A DNA stretch of 64,000 nt from Leptolyngbya sp. PCC 7375 (GTDB lineage Bacteria > Cyanobacteriota > Cyanobacteriia > Phormidesmidales > Phormidesmidaceae). The stretch spans positions 2,590,486 to 2,654,485 of the forward strand of contig NZ_JH993797.1 in assembly GCF_000316115.1 (NCBI RefSeq), read 5' to 3'. Position numbers and translations under genes: made by a program. The notes below the pieces were generated by a model that was given only the letters and a program-made list of their open reading frames with translations, had not been told where the DNA came from and ran no database searches. Of the stretch, positions 44,890 through 53,994 are shown piece after piece (position 1 is the stretch's first letter; each line of letters begins with the position of its first letter).

Positions 44890-46293
44890 TTAAAGTGGGA
44901 GCAGCACAATAAAACAGGTACATCCTGGCATAGACTCAATCATCAGGCTACCTTCATGGCGATTTTCAACAATCCTACGGACCACATCTAATCCTAAACC
45001 AGAGCCTTTGCCCATGGGTTTGGTGGTAAAAAATGGTTCCGTTAAACGGTTTTTAATCTCTTCTGGAATCCCCGGACCATTATCCTCGACTTCTACTCTA
45101 AGACAGTTATTTTTCTCACAGGTTCGAATCGTTATCTTTGGCGGTGCTCCTGAATCGCTCTCACAGAGAGCGTCAATGGCATTGTCGATCAGGTTAGTCC
45201 ATACCTGATTTAGCTCACTACCAAAGGCCATAATCTCGGGAAGCGTCTGATCATATTTGCGCTCCACTGTAATGCCGTGTTTCAGTTTAAAGGCAAACAA
45301 CCGTAGGGTATCTTCAATGCCGTCATGGACATTAATCTGTTGCTGGGCCGCTCGATCCATGTAGGAATAGGACTTCATCGATTGAACCAGGGTAGAAATA
45401 CGTTCGGCACCGTCTAAACCGCTCTGAATCATCCCCATGACGTCAAAGGATAAGGCTAGCCAGCGTAGTCCCATATCTCGCAGTTCAGTTGGGTCATTGC
45501 GCCAACGCGCCATTAAGTCTTCTAGCTTAGCAGGGTCAACATGACCAGCTGCTAAGGGTTCTACCAACTTCCACGCATCTGCTACGCCATAATCGTCTAG
45601 CCAGTCCGTTAAGGCATCTTCTCGATCAGCCTGGGCTAAGGGGTCATTATCGGGATGGGCAATGGCGGCAAACCCGCGATCGCGAATGGCTTCCCATTCT
45701 TCAGTATGGTCATCCTCAACTTGCTGTTGACCATATACCAGGTTCATCCGTTGCAACTCCAGCATGGCAGGTTGCAGATCTTTAAGTGCTCGCACAAGAG
45801 CGGCGGCTGGGTTATTGAGTTCATGGGCTAACCCAGCGGACAGGGTGCCCAATGCAGCCATTTTTTCGCGGCCCTGGATAAATGATTCTAAGCCCCGTAA
45901 TCGTTTGCCAACGGTGCGAAAGATATCTCGTTCAAATTCTCGGCAACTGTGGATAACGTCTAAAAAGTCGACACACTGTAGACGATAGAGGTCGACATCT
46001 GTGTCTGCTGTCAGGGTTACCGGCACCAGATCTTCTGTGAGTACTTGAATCTCTCCAAAAAAGGATGGGCTCACATTGCGACCAAGGGGCATATCGACAC
46101 CATTGCTTTTACGGCTGATGGTAGTCTGACCACTTAGCTGAATAAAGAATCCTCGGGGGCGATCGCCTTCTTTAACCAGGACTTCACCGGCAGAGAGATG
46201 GATGTGTTCGGCGCGATCGCAAATCCAATCCAACCGTTCCCGAGGCAATGTTTGAAACGGTTTCATCTGCAACAGAGAATCAACACAGAGCAT
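44890..46293 (-). CDS. Sensor histidine kinase with N-terminal cyclic-nucleotide-binding domain
   Basis: A 467-aa cytoplasmic kinase. Residues 10-130 form a cNMP-binding beta-roll (AGEVLVKEGDRPRGFFIQLSG, then FFGEIQVLTED). A dimerisation/phospho-acceptor helix follows, with His157 in LSAGLAHELNNPAAALVR. The ATPase domain has an N box NQVWTNLIDNAIDAL, G1 EVEDNGPGIPEE, F FFTTKP and G2 GKGSGLGLDVVRRI. Enzymes of this architecture are often encoded next to response regulator-thioredoxin reductase fusions, and one is present about 4.9 kb away (51157-52809). It starts 2 nt after the LysE stop, so the two are co-transcribed. The sensed nucleotide is not known. Confidence 0.88.
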   Translation of the reverse strand: MLCVDSLLQMKPFQTLPRERLDWICDRAEHIHLSAGEVLVKEGDRPRGFFIQLSGQTTISRKSNGVDMPLGRNVSPSFFGEIQVLTEDLVPVTLTADTDVDLYRLQCVDFLDVIHSCREFERDIFRTVGKRLRGLESFIQGREKMAALGTLSAGLAHELNNPAAALVRALKDLQPAMLELQRMNLVYGQQQVEDDHTEEWEAIRDRGFAAIAHPDNDPLAQADREDALTDWLDDYGVADAWKLVEPLAAGHVDPAKLEDLMARWRNDPTELRDMGLRWLALSFDVMGMIQSGLDGAERISTLVQSMKSYSYMDRAAQQQINVHDGIEDTLRLFAFKLKHGITVERKYDQTLPEIMAFGSELNQVWTNLIDNAIDALCESDSGAPPKITIRTCEKNNCLRVEVEDNGPGIPEEIKNRLTEPFFTTKPMGKGSGLGLDVVRRIVENRHEGSLMIESMPGCTCFIVLLPL

Positions 46294-46295
46294 GG

Positions 46296-46934
46296 TTATT
46301 CTCCCTCACCAGTTAACGCCACATAGCTACCCAACGCAATCAGTCCTGTTCCTGTCGCATAGCGCTGCCCTCTCCTCAGCCTCGGACTGGACTTCAACCA
46401 CTGACCAATGGGACCGGCCAGGGCAATCACAATAAAATCAACGCTAGTATTGAGTGCAACAGATGTGGAGCCCAGCAACAGAAATTGAGCAAACACGACA
46501 CCGTCTGGATTAATAAACTGAGGAATAAACGCTAAAAAGAAAAGCGCTGTCTTAGGGTTCAATACTTCGACAGTCACCCCCTGAAAAAATGCCCGTTTAT
46601 ACCCTGTGCTACGAACATTTGCCATCCCTATATGGTGATCTCGGCTCAGAATCGTCTTGATGCCAAGATAAATCAGGTATGCTGCGCCCAGATATTTCAC
46701 CAAATTAAACGCAAACGCTGACGCTGCAAGCACAATCGAAATCCCTAAGGCTGCCGCTACCACATGAAACATCCCCCCCACTGAGGTTCCTATGGCTGAA
46801 GCAATCCCCTCAACGCGACCGCCCTTGAGACTGCGGGTCATCACATACAAAATACCGGGACCAGGGGTAATCGCCAGCACAATGGCGGCACTGAGAAACA
46901 ATGAAAAGGTAGCAAAATCAGGCATGGGAAACAC
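46296..46934 (-). CDS. LysE/RhtB-family amino-acid exporter
   Basis: A 212-aa membrane protein with about six helices. The N-terminal signature reads FLSAAIVLAITPGPGILYVMTRSLKGGRVEG, with the family G-P-G-(P) motif. The helix-3 region reads KYLGAAYLIYLGIKTI, followed by EVLNPKTALFFLAFIPQFI. These match LysE/RhtB exporters of amino acids such as threonine, homoserine or lysine. It precedes the cNMP-kinase gene by only 2 nt and probably lies in one operon. Substrate not determined. Confidence 0.88.
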   Translation of the reverse strand: MFPMPDFATFSLFLSAAIVLAITPGPGILYVMTRSLKGGRVEGIASAIGTSVGGMFHVVAAALGISIVLAASAFAFNLVKYLGAAYLIYLGIKTILSRDHHIGMANVRSTGYKRAFFQGVTVEVLNPKTALFFLAFIPQFINPDGVVFAQFLLLGSTSVALNTSVDFIVIALAGPIGQWLKSSPRLRRGQRYATGTGLIALGSYVALTGEGE

Positions 46935-47067
46935 TTAGTGATGGGGCCAATAGACTATCTAACGTTAATTTGTATTCTTTTTAACTCTTTCGATAAAAAA
47001 TGGCTTTCAAGTTCCTGCGGTTATTTTAGCGGGTTTAACGCTGAGCTAAGCCTTCACATCACCAAGC

Positions 47068-48886
47068 GTGGCTAACCAGTTATCGGTTTGGCACTGAGAC
47101 TGCAAATGTACCACTTTCAAATGTTTATACTCCTTATTCGCGCAATCAAAGTGAGTAAAAATGCTTAGTGTATGCTCAGCAAGTGGTAACGCAAACGCTG
47201 AGTCATGGACCCTCAATTTTCTGTCATCACAGAACGCATTGATGATATCGTGCTGCTGCTACATGTGATGATGCAGATGGAACTGCCACAACTCCTGAAT
47301 GAGCATCTCCCCCGTCATTGGAAGCAACAAGGATTGGACTGGGGCTGGGTGATTGTCATTTGGTTGGCCTACATTCTCTCAGAAGGAGACCACCGCAAAG
47401 TTGTTGTCCGTGAGTGGGTAAGGCAGCGTCGTCAGAGCCTTGAACAGGTTTGTGGTCTTGAGATTCGAGACACCGATTTCAGTGATGATAGATTGAGTAT
47501 CGTGCTGACGCATTTGAGTGAGGCTCGGACTTGGCAGTTAATTGAGCAGAGTCTCAATCGCCGAACTATCCGCATTTATAGTTTGCCCTGTGAGATAGCC
47601 CGTTTAGATGCCACCACCCTTTCAGGGGAGCATGTGGTGAATGAGGATGGGCTCTTTCAGTTTGGTCACAGTAAAGATGATCCGAGTTTAGCGCAAGTGA
47701 AAGTCATGATGTCAGCGTTAGACCCATTGGGCATGCCACTAGCCACCCACGTTGTGTCGGGAGAGCAAGCCGACGATGGGTTATACATACCGGTCTTTGA
47801 ACAAGCCCGAGCCCGTCTGCCGGTAGGGGTCCTGTGGGTGGGAGATTGTAAAATGGGTGCGGTTGCCACACGTGCTCATATTCATCATCACCACCATGAT
47901 TATCTGATGCCATTGGCCCGCACCGGTCAGGTACCTAACTTGTTAGCTCAGTGGTTAGTGGAATTGCGCTCAGCAGAGCACCCGTTGGAAAGGGTAACCC
48001 TGCTCAAAGCAGATGGAGCAATCCGTCGGCAGTTAACGGGCTATGCCATCAGCCGAGTGGTTGAAGATAAGACCCCGACTGGGTATCCTGTTTGTTGGCG
48101 AGAACAAGTATTTCTGATTCACTCTGACACCCATCACCGACAACAACAACAAGGCTTAGAGAAGCGGTTGAAAACCGCAACAACAAAACTGTTGAAACTC
48201 ACTCCTCCCGTCGGACGAGGACGTAAACAGATTCGTCAAGAGGCTGAACTGGTGCAAAAGGTCCAAACCATTCTCAAAGCGCATCATGTGGTCGGGTTGC
48301 TCGACTATAGCATCCAGTTTGAACCGCCCACCAAGACCCACAAAGCCCGTTATCAAATTACGAGTGTCACTCGCAATGAGACGGCAATTGAGCAACACCA
48401 ACAGGACTTTGGTTGGCGGGTTTATGTCTCCAATTCATCCACCCAGTGTTTATCATTTGAACAAGCCGTTTTGATTTACCGAGATGAGTGGATTGTCGAA
48501 CATGGGTTTCATCGGTTCAAGGGTAAATCTCTGGGAGCTCACCCGATGTTTGTCAAGCGTGATGACCAAGTACAGGGGTTGATGCATCTACTCAGTTTGG
48601 GGCTACGACTGTTGAGCTTGATTGACTGTGTTGTGCATCGGCAATTGGTTGATACCCAAGCGTCCTTAACGGGACTCTATCCAGAAAACCCGAAGAAATC
48701 GACGACAAAACCAAGAACAGAGAGATTACTGAAAGCCTTTGACAATATCACGTTAACCTACTTTGAAATGGAGGGACGATCTTATCAACATATTTCTCCG
48801 TTGACACCACTCCAGGAGAAGATCATCCAACTATTAGGATTCTCTCCTCGGATCTATACTGACTTGATCTGTAAACCTGGGTAGCC
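47068..48886 (+). mobile_element. IS1634-like insertion sequence (about 1.8 kb, ends tentative)
   Basis: Terminal repeats are imperfect: left GTGGCTAACCAGTTATC and right, reverse-complemented, GTGGCTACCCAGGTTTAC. The right repeat overlaps the transposase stop. No target duplication is visible, so the exact ends are not sure and the element may have undergone rearrangement. An inverted copy of about 24 bp lies inside its left end (about 47127-47150) and just outside its right end (48921-48946). Confidence 0.6.
47205..48884 (+). CDS. IS1634-family DDE transposase
   Basis: A 559-aa transposase with ERIDDIVLLLHVMMQMELPQL, DWGWVIVIWLAYILSEGDHR, DTDFSDDRLSIVLTHLSE, a first catalytic acidic segment ARLDATTLSGEH, a second in LWVGDCKMGAVA, and DEWIVEHGFHRFKGKSLG bearing the final Glu. 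The order of motifs fits IS1634-type enzymes (subset of IS4/IS1182-like DDE). No stop or frameshift interrupts it. Confidence 0.8.
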   Translation: MDPQFSVITERIDDIVLLLHVMMQMELPQLLNEHLPRHWKQQGLDWGWVIVIWLAYILSEGDHRKVVVREWVRQRRQSLEQVCGLEIRDTDFSDDRLSIVLTHLSEARTWQLIEQSLNRRTIRIYSLPCEIARLDATTLSGEHVVNEDGLFQFGHSKDDPSLAQVKVMMSALDPLGMPLATHVVSGEQADDGLYIPVFEQARARLPVGVLWVGDCKMGAVATRAHIHHHHHDYLMPLARTGQVPNLLAQWLVELRSAEHPLERVTLLKADGAIRRQLTGYAISRVVEDKTPTGYPVCWREQVFLIHSDTHHRQQQQGLEKRLKTATTKLLKLTPPVGRGRKQIRQEAELVQKVQTILKAHHVVGLLDYSIQFEPPTKTHKARYQITSVTRNETAIEQHQQDFGWRVYVSNSSTQCLSFEQAVLIYRDEWIVEHGFHRFKGKSLGAHPMFVKRDDQVQGLMHLLSLGLRLLSLIDCVVHRQLVDTQASLTGLYPENPKKSTTKPRTERLLKAFDNITLTYFEMEGRSYQHISPLTPLQEKIIQLLGFSPRIYTDLICKPG

Positions 48887-48890
48887 ACAA

Positions 48891-49415
48891 TTAGCAAGGA
48901 TAGGTATTTTTTACTAGCTGGATTACGCGAATAAGGAGTTTATACTCTGGTTGCTTCAACAACTGAGGATAGTGTTTACGGCGTTTAAAATAGGTTTGCA
49001 ACATCCATAACAAAATGGACTCCCGGCTAAAAAAAGACTGCCGAGTCGTTTCGCGGTTACCGTTCCACAATTCTTCTTGCTGAAATGCCCGTCGTACGGT
49101 GCGTCGCCACAATCGTCGCCACACAAAGCCAAATGGATAATCTAGAAATACAACCGTATCGGCTCGTCCCCATACAATATCGCGCACCTGGCCATAATTG
49201 CCATCAATAACCCAGCAATTGTCCATCAGTGCATCTGATACCCGTTGGCGAAATACATCTTCTGGTGGTTCTCCCCAGTTTGGCTCCCAGTACAAGGCAT
49301 CCAATTCAAAGTGAGGGATTTGTAATTTTTGGGAAACCTCACGTGCCAATGTGGTTTTGCCTGAGCCGGACGTACCCACCACTGCAATGCGCTGCCCAGA
49401 AAAAGGTTGTTGCAT
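48891..49415 (-). CDS. P-loop nucleotide/sugar kinase-like (topology-modulation/FlaR type)
   Basis: A 174-aa protein. The Walker A GTSGSGKTTLAREVSQKL, IPHFELDALYWEPNW and WVIDGNYGQVRDIVW segments place it in the adenylate-kinase-like family of 'topology modulation' (FlaR-like) proteins. Many members end with about 15 more residues resembling H-L-x-V-x-x-L-R. Here the C-terminus (KLLIRVIQLVKNTYPC) is unusual, and its coding sequence has a near copy inside the neighbouring IS, so the true end may have been changed by the insertion. Function unknown. Confidence 0.78.
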   Translation of the reverse strand: MQQPFSGQRIAVVGTSGSGKTTLAREVSQKLQIPHFELDALYWEPNWGEPPEDVFRQRVSDALMDNCWVIDGNYGQVRDIVWGRADTVVFLDYPFGFVWRRLWRRTVRRAFQQEELWNGNRETTRQSFFSRESILLWMLQTYFKRRKHYPQLLKQPEYKLLIRVIQLVKNTYPC

Positions 49416-49724
49416 AATACCCCCTGCCGGGCTTCGACTTCGCTCAGCCCTCGTCGATCAGTTAATGGCAAAGTTCCGCGCTAACTCCATGGGAGACGCT
49501 TCGCGATTGACTTCGCTCAGCCATCATTGAACTACTAATAGCAAAAAATCAGACCTTGCATCTAACCCTCTTGCATCCCAACCCGGTGGCTGAGCGAAGC
49601 CGAAGCCACATTATTCCAAACACAAAATTCCCTAATTTCCAACACTATTCTCCACGTCACATTAAAGCAAAGTAGAACGCTATCATTAAGCAAGGCATCA
49701 TAAGACCCAATCAAGCGTTCAGCC
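49416..49724. repeat. Intergenic region with TTCGCTCAGCC repeats
   Basis: GACTTCGCTCAGCC occurs twice (near 49436 and 49509) and once inverted (GGCTGAGCGAAGCC near 49591-49604). This is a short dispersed repeat pattern of cyanobacterial spacers. No gene is seen. Confidence 0.55.
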
Positions 49725-50382
49725 ATGACTATCTCTCTAGAAAAAGGCACCACACTAATCCACCAACAGCATAATGCCACCTGGCAGGATTACATTGCCT
49801 TGCGAGATAGCCAAGCCACCGACTGGCGCAAGATTGCGTTTTATCAAGGATGGCTCTGGGCTGACATGGGCAAAGAAGGGCCGAATCATGCCTCGTTTAG
49901 CGATTTAGTAACGGCAATTTTCTTTATCTGGGCTTTCTTACATCCTGGCGAGGTGTATCAATCCTATGGGCGTTGCTTGCTTGAAAAACCAGAGACTCAG
50001 GCTTGCGCGCCAGACTTGGTCCTCTATAAAGGTGACAATATTCCTAAATGGTAATTGGGTGAACCCAGGCGGATTAGTACAACTCGCCATCGTTTGCCAA
50101 ACTTGGTCGGTGAAATTGGAGACACCACACTTAGTCTAGATTTGGATGAACAGAAACAACTCTATGACAGTTTAGGCATCCCTGAGTACTGGGTGATTGA
50201 TGTTAAAGGAATGCGGCTAATTGCGTTTGGTTTAACTGAATCAGGGAGCTATCAATCAATTGAGGTTTCGCAAGTACTCCCAGGTCTACAGCTCTCACTA
50301 GTAGAACAAACGCTAGAATGATTAGAAACAGAAATAAATACAGCTGCCGCCAATTGGCTCAGACAACAATTACAAAGATAGA
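49725..50382 (+). pseudogene. Uma2-family endonuclease-like gene with two in-frame stops
   Basis: The frame begins MTISLEKGTTLIHQQHNATWQDYIALRD and continues with YEDGLYK-like APDLVLYKGDNIPKW. It is interrupted by TAA (50052-50054), then continues in the same frame as LGEPRRISTTRHRLPNLVGEIGD and PEYWVIDVKGMRLIAFG. It meets TGA at 50319-50321 and continues once more as LETEINTAAANWLRQQLQR. Uma2 proteins are PD-(D/E)XK nuclease-fold proteins abundant in cyanobacteria. The first stop cuts off the catalytic half. Both lesions are single-codon changes, so the gene is either recently dead or mis-sequenced. Confidence 0.75.
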
Positions 50383-50536
50383 TTTATGTATCTGGCAATC
50401 GGGTTAACCCTGAAAGAGGCGCTTCGCGAAAGCCTTAAATCATCATCTGAATATTAGCAAGGTATGCAATATTCTCACCAGGCAATAACAGCTGCATATT
50501 TCTCAGCATATTGGGAATACCAGACTGAAGAATGTT

Positions 50537-50806
50537 CTATAGTACATCGAAATCTATTTCATCATAGTGATGAGCCACAATATCTCTCATGCCTGCCATG
50601 TTGTTCCATGGAATCTCTGGATGCTCATCACGTAGCTCACGGGAAAGGCGCTTAGTTGCTTCACCGATGATCAACACTTGATAGAGAATGGCAGATACCC
50701 GCATTTCATCGGCTTCTAATTCTGAGCGAGTAAGCCCCTCAGCATAGGCTATGACTCGCTGCACAGCCTGATAGATATCTAATAAGGAGTCATTATCACG
50801 CGACAT
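50537..50806 (-). CDS. HepT-like (DUF86) ribonuclease, C-terminally truncated by a stop codon
   Basis: An 89-aa protein with an all-helical HEPN-type fold and the R-x4-6-H/RD motif in MRDIVAHHYDEIDFDVL. In-frame TAG at 50537-50539 cuts it, but the following codons (NILQSGIPNMLRNMQLLLP) look like the normal HepT C-terminus, so a W codon may have mutated. The catalytic RNase motif remains. It overlaps the MntA-like gene by 11 nt on the same strand, the normal toxin/antitoxin arrangement. Confidence 0.65.
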   Translation of the reverse strand: MSRDNDSLLDIYQAVQRVIAYAEGLTRSELEADEMRVSAILYQVLIIGEATKRLSRELRDEHPEIPWNNMAGMRDIVAHHYDEIDFDVL

Positions 50807-51050
50807 AGATTAGCTTTGCGGTTTCTAGAATTTTCTGACGACGAATCCAGTTTTGACTTTTTTCCACTGAAGCTTTTGTCAGTAAATCAACCTTGCGTTC
50901 AAAAAGCGTTTCTAACTCTTGCTTCCTGCTTACAAACTCACCCCCCCATCTGGCCTCTGGTGAAATTTTCACCATAACATCGATATCACTGTGCTCTGGT
51001 TGAAAATCATCTCGCAACACTGAACCAAACAGATATCGATACCGAGCGCT
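50796..51050 (-). pseudogene. MntA-like nucleotidyltransferase antitoxin, 5' truncated
   Basis: Homology to minimal nucleotidyltransferases is seen from ARYRYLFGSVLRDDF through HSDIDVMVKISPEARWGG, covering the G-S-x-D-x-D motif. No ATG precedes this in frame, because a TGA lies at about 51072-51074. The first in-frame TTG (51020) falls inside the catalytic motif. The N-terminal about 15-20 residues are therefore missing. In intact loci MntA adenylylates HepT and so controls its RNase activity. It overlaps HepT by 11 nt. Confidence 0.65.
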
Positions 51051-51156
51051 ATCCGTCAGGATTTCATATCATTGGCCACCAATTAACAACACATAGGTGA
51101 TTTCCTCACAGTCTAACCATGAGGAAACTATCCATGTACTCTCTTTCTGAGTAAAC

Positions 51157-52809
51157 CTACACATTCGCCAAATGTCGATGGACAAACTGCACACAAATCG
51201 ACCCTTCACCCACACCAGATGCCACCCGCTTCACCGACCCATGACGCACATCGCCCACCGCAAAAATCCCCGGCACATTCGTCTCCAACAAAAACCGATC
51301 GCGCGCTAACGGCCAGGACATTCCATTTGGAATATCCGCCCCACTATAAATAAAGCCCCGCTCATCCCGCTGTACCACACCATCAAGCCAGCCTGTGCTC
51401 GGTGTCGCCCCAATAAATATAAACAGCGAATTTGTCTTAAACGTTTTCACCTCTCCTGTTTGGGAATCCTTCACCAAAATCTCTTCTAGACGATCATCGC
51501 CCTTAGCCTCCACCACACTGTGAAATGGCATCATCTCAATATTGCCAGTGCCTGCAATCTGGTCAATCAAATACTGCGACATGCTTTTTGTCAGCGACTC
51601 ACCCCGCACTAACATCCGCACCTTGCGGGCATACTTCGAGAAATACATGGCCGCCTGCCCTGCTGAGTTAGCACCGCCTACCACATACACATCTTCATCC
51701 TGACAGGCGGCTGCCTCAGTTTGGGCTGCACCATAGTAAACACCTGCCCCCGTAAATTGCTCTACACCAGGCACTGATAGCCGACGCCATGACACACCCA
51801 TGGCTAAGATCAGAGCATGGCAACTAATCTCACTACCATCCGATAGAGTCACAATCCGATAATTGTCTTCCAACCGAATCCCCGTTACTTCCTGAGGCGT
51901 TAAAATCTCCACCCCAAAACGTTTTGCCTGGGTCACTGCGCGTCGAGCTAAATCGCTCCCACTAAGTCCCACCGGAAAGCCTAAATAGTTTTCAATCCGA
52001 GAGCTTGTCCCCGCCTGTCCGCCAGGAGCTTCTCGCTCAATCATCACGGTCCGCAGCCCTTCTGAAGCACCGTACACTGCTGCAGCTAACCCTGCCGGAC
52101 CACCACCGACGATCACCAAGTCATAAAATGGATTCGCCGCTTCAGTCTGCATCCCCACCTGCTGCGCTAGGTCAGTCGTACTAGGCTTTACCAATTTCTC
52201 ACCACTGGGTAGCAGCACCAGAGGTAAGCACGGGTTATCCTTCTCGCCTGCATAGGTCACTAGCTGCCGCGCTTCTTGGTTCGACTCAATATCTAGCCAA
52301 CGATAGGGCACTTGATTTCGCGAGAGAAAATCCCGCAGCGCATGGGAATCTGGTGACCAGCGATCGCTAATTACCTTTACCCCTTGAAATACTGGCTTAA
52401 ATGTTGCCTGCCAATCTTGCAGCAGATCATCTAATACTGGGTAAAGTTTTTCTTCTGGCGGATCCCAAGGCTTTAGTAAATAATAATCAAGTTGGGCCAT
52501 ATTGATGGCATCGATAGCTGCATTCGTGTCCGCATAGGCCGTCAATAATGCTCGCTTAGCAGCAGGAAAGATGCCTGAACCCTGGTTCAAAAACTCGACA
52601 CCGCTCATGCCCGGCATACGTTGATCTGCCAAAAATAACGCCACAGTATTGCCACGCAACTTTAACTGCTGGGAAGCTTCTAGGGCTGTTGCACCTGAGT
52701 CGGCCCGTACAATGCGAAAGCGATCCCCATATTGTTTGCGTAGATCGCGGGCAATGGTCTGTAGCACAGCAGGATCATCGTCAATGGTCAGAATGACAGG
52801 CTTATCCAT
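51157..52809 (-). CDS. Response regulator receiver - thioredoxin reductase-like flavoprotein
   Basis: A 550-aa fusion. Residues 4-130 are a receiver domain with the phospho-acceptor Asp62 in ADQRMPGMSG and acidic DDD near 10-12. A linker (145-225) follows. The FAD/NAD(P) part has VIVGGGPAGLAAAVYGA (about 232), APGGQAGTSSRIENYLGFP and VYVVGGANSAGQAA (about 385). The thioredoxin-reductase C-A-T-C redox pair is replaced by ACQDED, so it lacks the usual disulfide and may pass electrons in another way. It is divergent from a PhyH-type gene with a 283-bp gap. The cNMP-domain kinase at 44890 is a plausible partner. Confidence 0.88.
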   Translation of the reverse strand: MDKPVILTIDDDPAVLQTIARDLRKQYGDRFRIVRADSGATALEASQQLKLRGNTVALFLADQRMPGMSGVEFLNQGSGIFPAAKRALLTAYADTNAAIDAINMAQLDYYLLKPWDPPEEKLYPVLDDLLQDWQATFKPVFQGVKVISDRWSPDSHALRDFLSRNQVPYRWLDIESNQEARQLVTYAGEKDNPCLPLVLLPSGEKLVKPSTTDLAQQVGMQTEAANPFYDLVIVGGGPAGLAAAVYGASEGLRTVMIEREAPGGQAGTSSRIENYLGFPVGLSGSDLARRAVTQAKRFGVEILTPQEVTGIRLEDNYRIVTLSDGSEISCHALILAMGVSWRRLSVPGVEQFTGAGVYYGAAQTEAAACQDEDVYVVGGANSAGQAAMYFSKYARKVRMLVRGESLTKSMSQYLIDQIAGTGNIEMMPFHSVVEAKGDDRLEEILVKDSQTGEVKTFKTNSLFIFIGATPSTGWLDGVVQRDERGFIYSGADIPNGMSWPLARDRFLLETNVPGIFAVGDVRHGSVKRVASGVGEGSICVQFVHRHLANV

Positions 52810-53092
52810 GGGGCAAAAAAGGCTAACTCATTTCTCGCATTCTTACAAATTCTAAGCCCTGATGACATGAGAATTGTCAATACATGGGCTCAAGATTTTC
52901 ATTTTGATGGAGGTTTTGCACCTAAAATCATTAGAACAGCCGGTATATCCTTAAAAAAACTAAGCCTTACAATGTCTCAGCTATATTTATGCCTGAGTCG
53001 ATAATTCGCAAAAATTTTGACCAGGCAGCAACACACTATGATCTTATTGTCTTGTCTAAACTTGTCTTTTTATACTTTACAACCAGGCTTCT

Positions 53093-53881
53093 ATGAATAC
53101 GGCTAAACAATTTGAAGAGCAAGGTCATGTCATTCTGCCTAGATTCTTTAACCCGGAGGAGATTGATCAACTTACTCGTATCATTGACCGCATCTACAGT
53201 CAGTGGCAGGAGGAAAATCATGATGCTCTGATTGAGCAGAAACTTATCAATATGCACTCGCTTACTAACCCTAGATATTTTCAAGGTTGCAGTAATAAAA
53301 GAACTGAGTTCTTCGAACTACTCTTACCAAGTAAACTCACGAATACATTAGAGAGCATCTTCAAGACAGATATTTATTTTCACAATACACAACTCTTTTT
53401 TAACCCCCACGACCAGGAAAAACAGCCCTACTGGCATCGTGATCTGCAATACAGCCCCATTGACGACAATGTACAAGCCGCTGAACATAACAATATGCTC
53501 AGTCTCCATGTGAGAATTCCCCTTGTTGCAGAAAAAGGAGTAGAGCTCATACCTGAAACCCACAAACGTTGGGACACAGAACTAGAAAGAAACGTACGCT
53601 TCGAGCACAATGGCCATAGAAATTATGAATCCCTGCCTGGTTCTGTCTTAGTTGAACTTGAACCAGGGGATGTACTGATTTTTAGCGCTCAAATAATTCA
53701 TCGAGGCAACTACACTCTAAATCCTACCCGTAAAGCGCTAGACCTTTGTGTAGGCAAACCTCACCCTTTAGTCGAAAGTTTTCTAGACCCGACAGGTCTA
53801 CCGACTGACGAAGAAATCAAACATATCCAGAATAGCAATTGGTATGATCTAGCCCGAAAAATTGTAACCGCCCACAACTAG
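53093..53881 (+). CDS. Phytanoyl-CoA dioxygenase (PhyH)-family Fe(II)/2-oxoglutarate oxygenase
   Basis: A 262-aa protein with a jelly-roll fold. The start GHVILPRFFNPEEIDQL is typical of PhyH. Iron ligands appear as His115 and Asp117 in YWHRDLQY and His203 in IIHRGNYT, with Arg213 (PTRKALD) for 2-oxoglutarate. It hydroxylates small metabolites in the cytoplasm; the substrate is unknown. The ATG at 53093 lies in an AT-rich leader. It is followed by a cupin gene 113 nt downstream on the same strand. Confidence 0.85.
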   Translation: MNTAKQFEEQGHVILPRFFNPEEIDQLTRIIDRIYSQWQEENHDALIEQKLINMHSLTNPRYFQGCSNKRTEFFELLLPSKLTNTLESIFKTDIYFHNTQLFFNPHDQEKQPYWHRDLQYSPIDDNVQAAEHNNMLSLHVRIPLVAEKGVELIPETHKRWDTELERNVRFEHNGHRNYESLPGSVLVELEPGDVLIFSAQIIHRGNYTLNPTRKALDLCVGKPHPLVESFLDPTGLPTDEEIKHIQNSNWYDLARKIVTAHN

Positions 53882-53994
53882 TAATAGATTCGGAGTGACA
53901 CAATGTGATGCCAGCAGTTGTTGATAACGTTTAGGTGTAACTCCCAAGGCTTTTGAAAAACGGTAGTATCTACAAATCTTCTCAGCACTGACCT

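Noticed and set aside
47063..47067. Target duplication for the IS1634-like element
   Set aside because: Flanks CAAGC and AATTA do not match, so no duplication was claimed.
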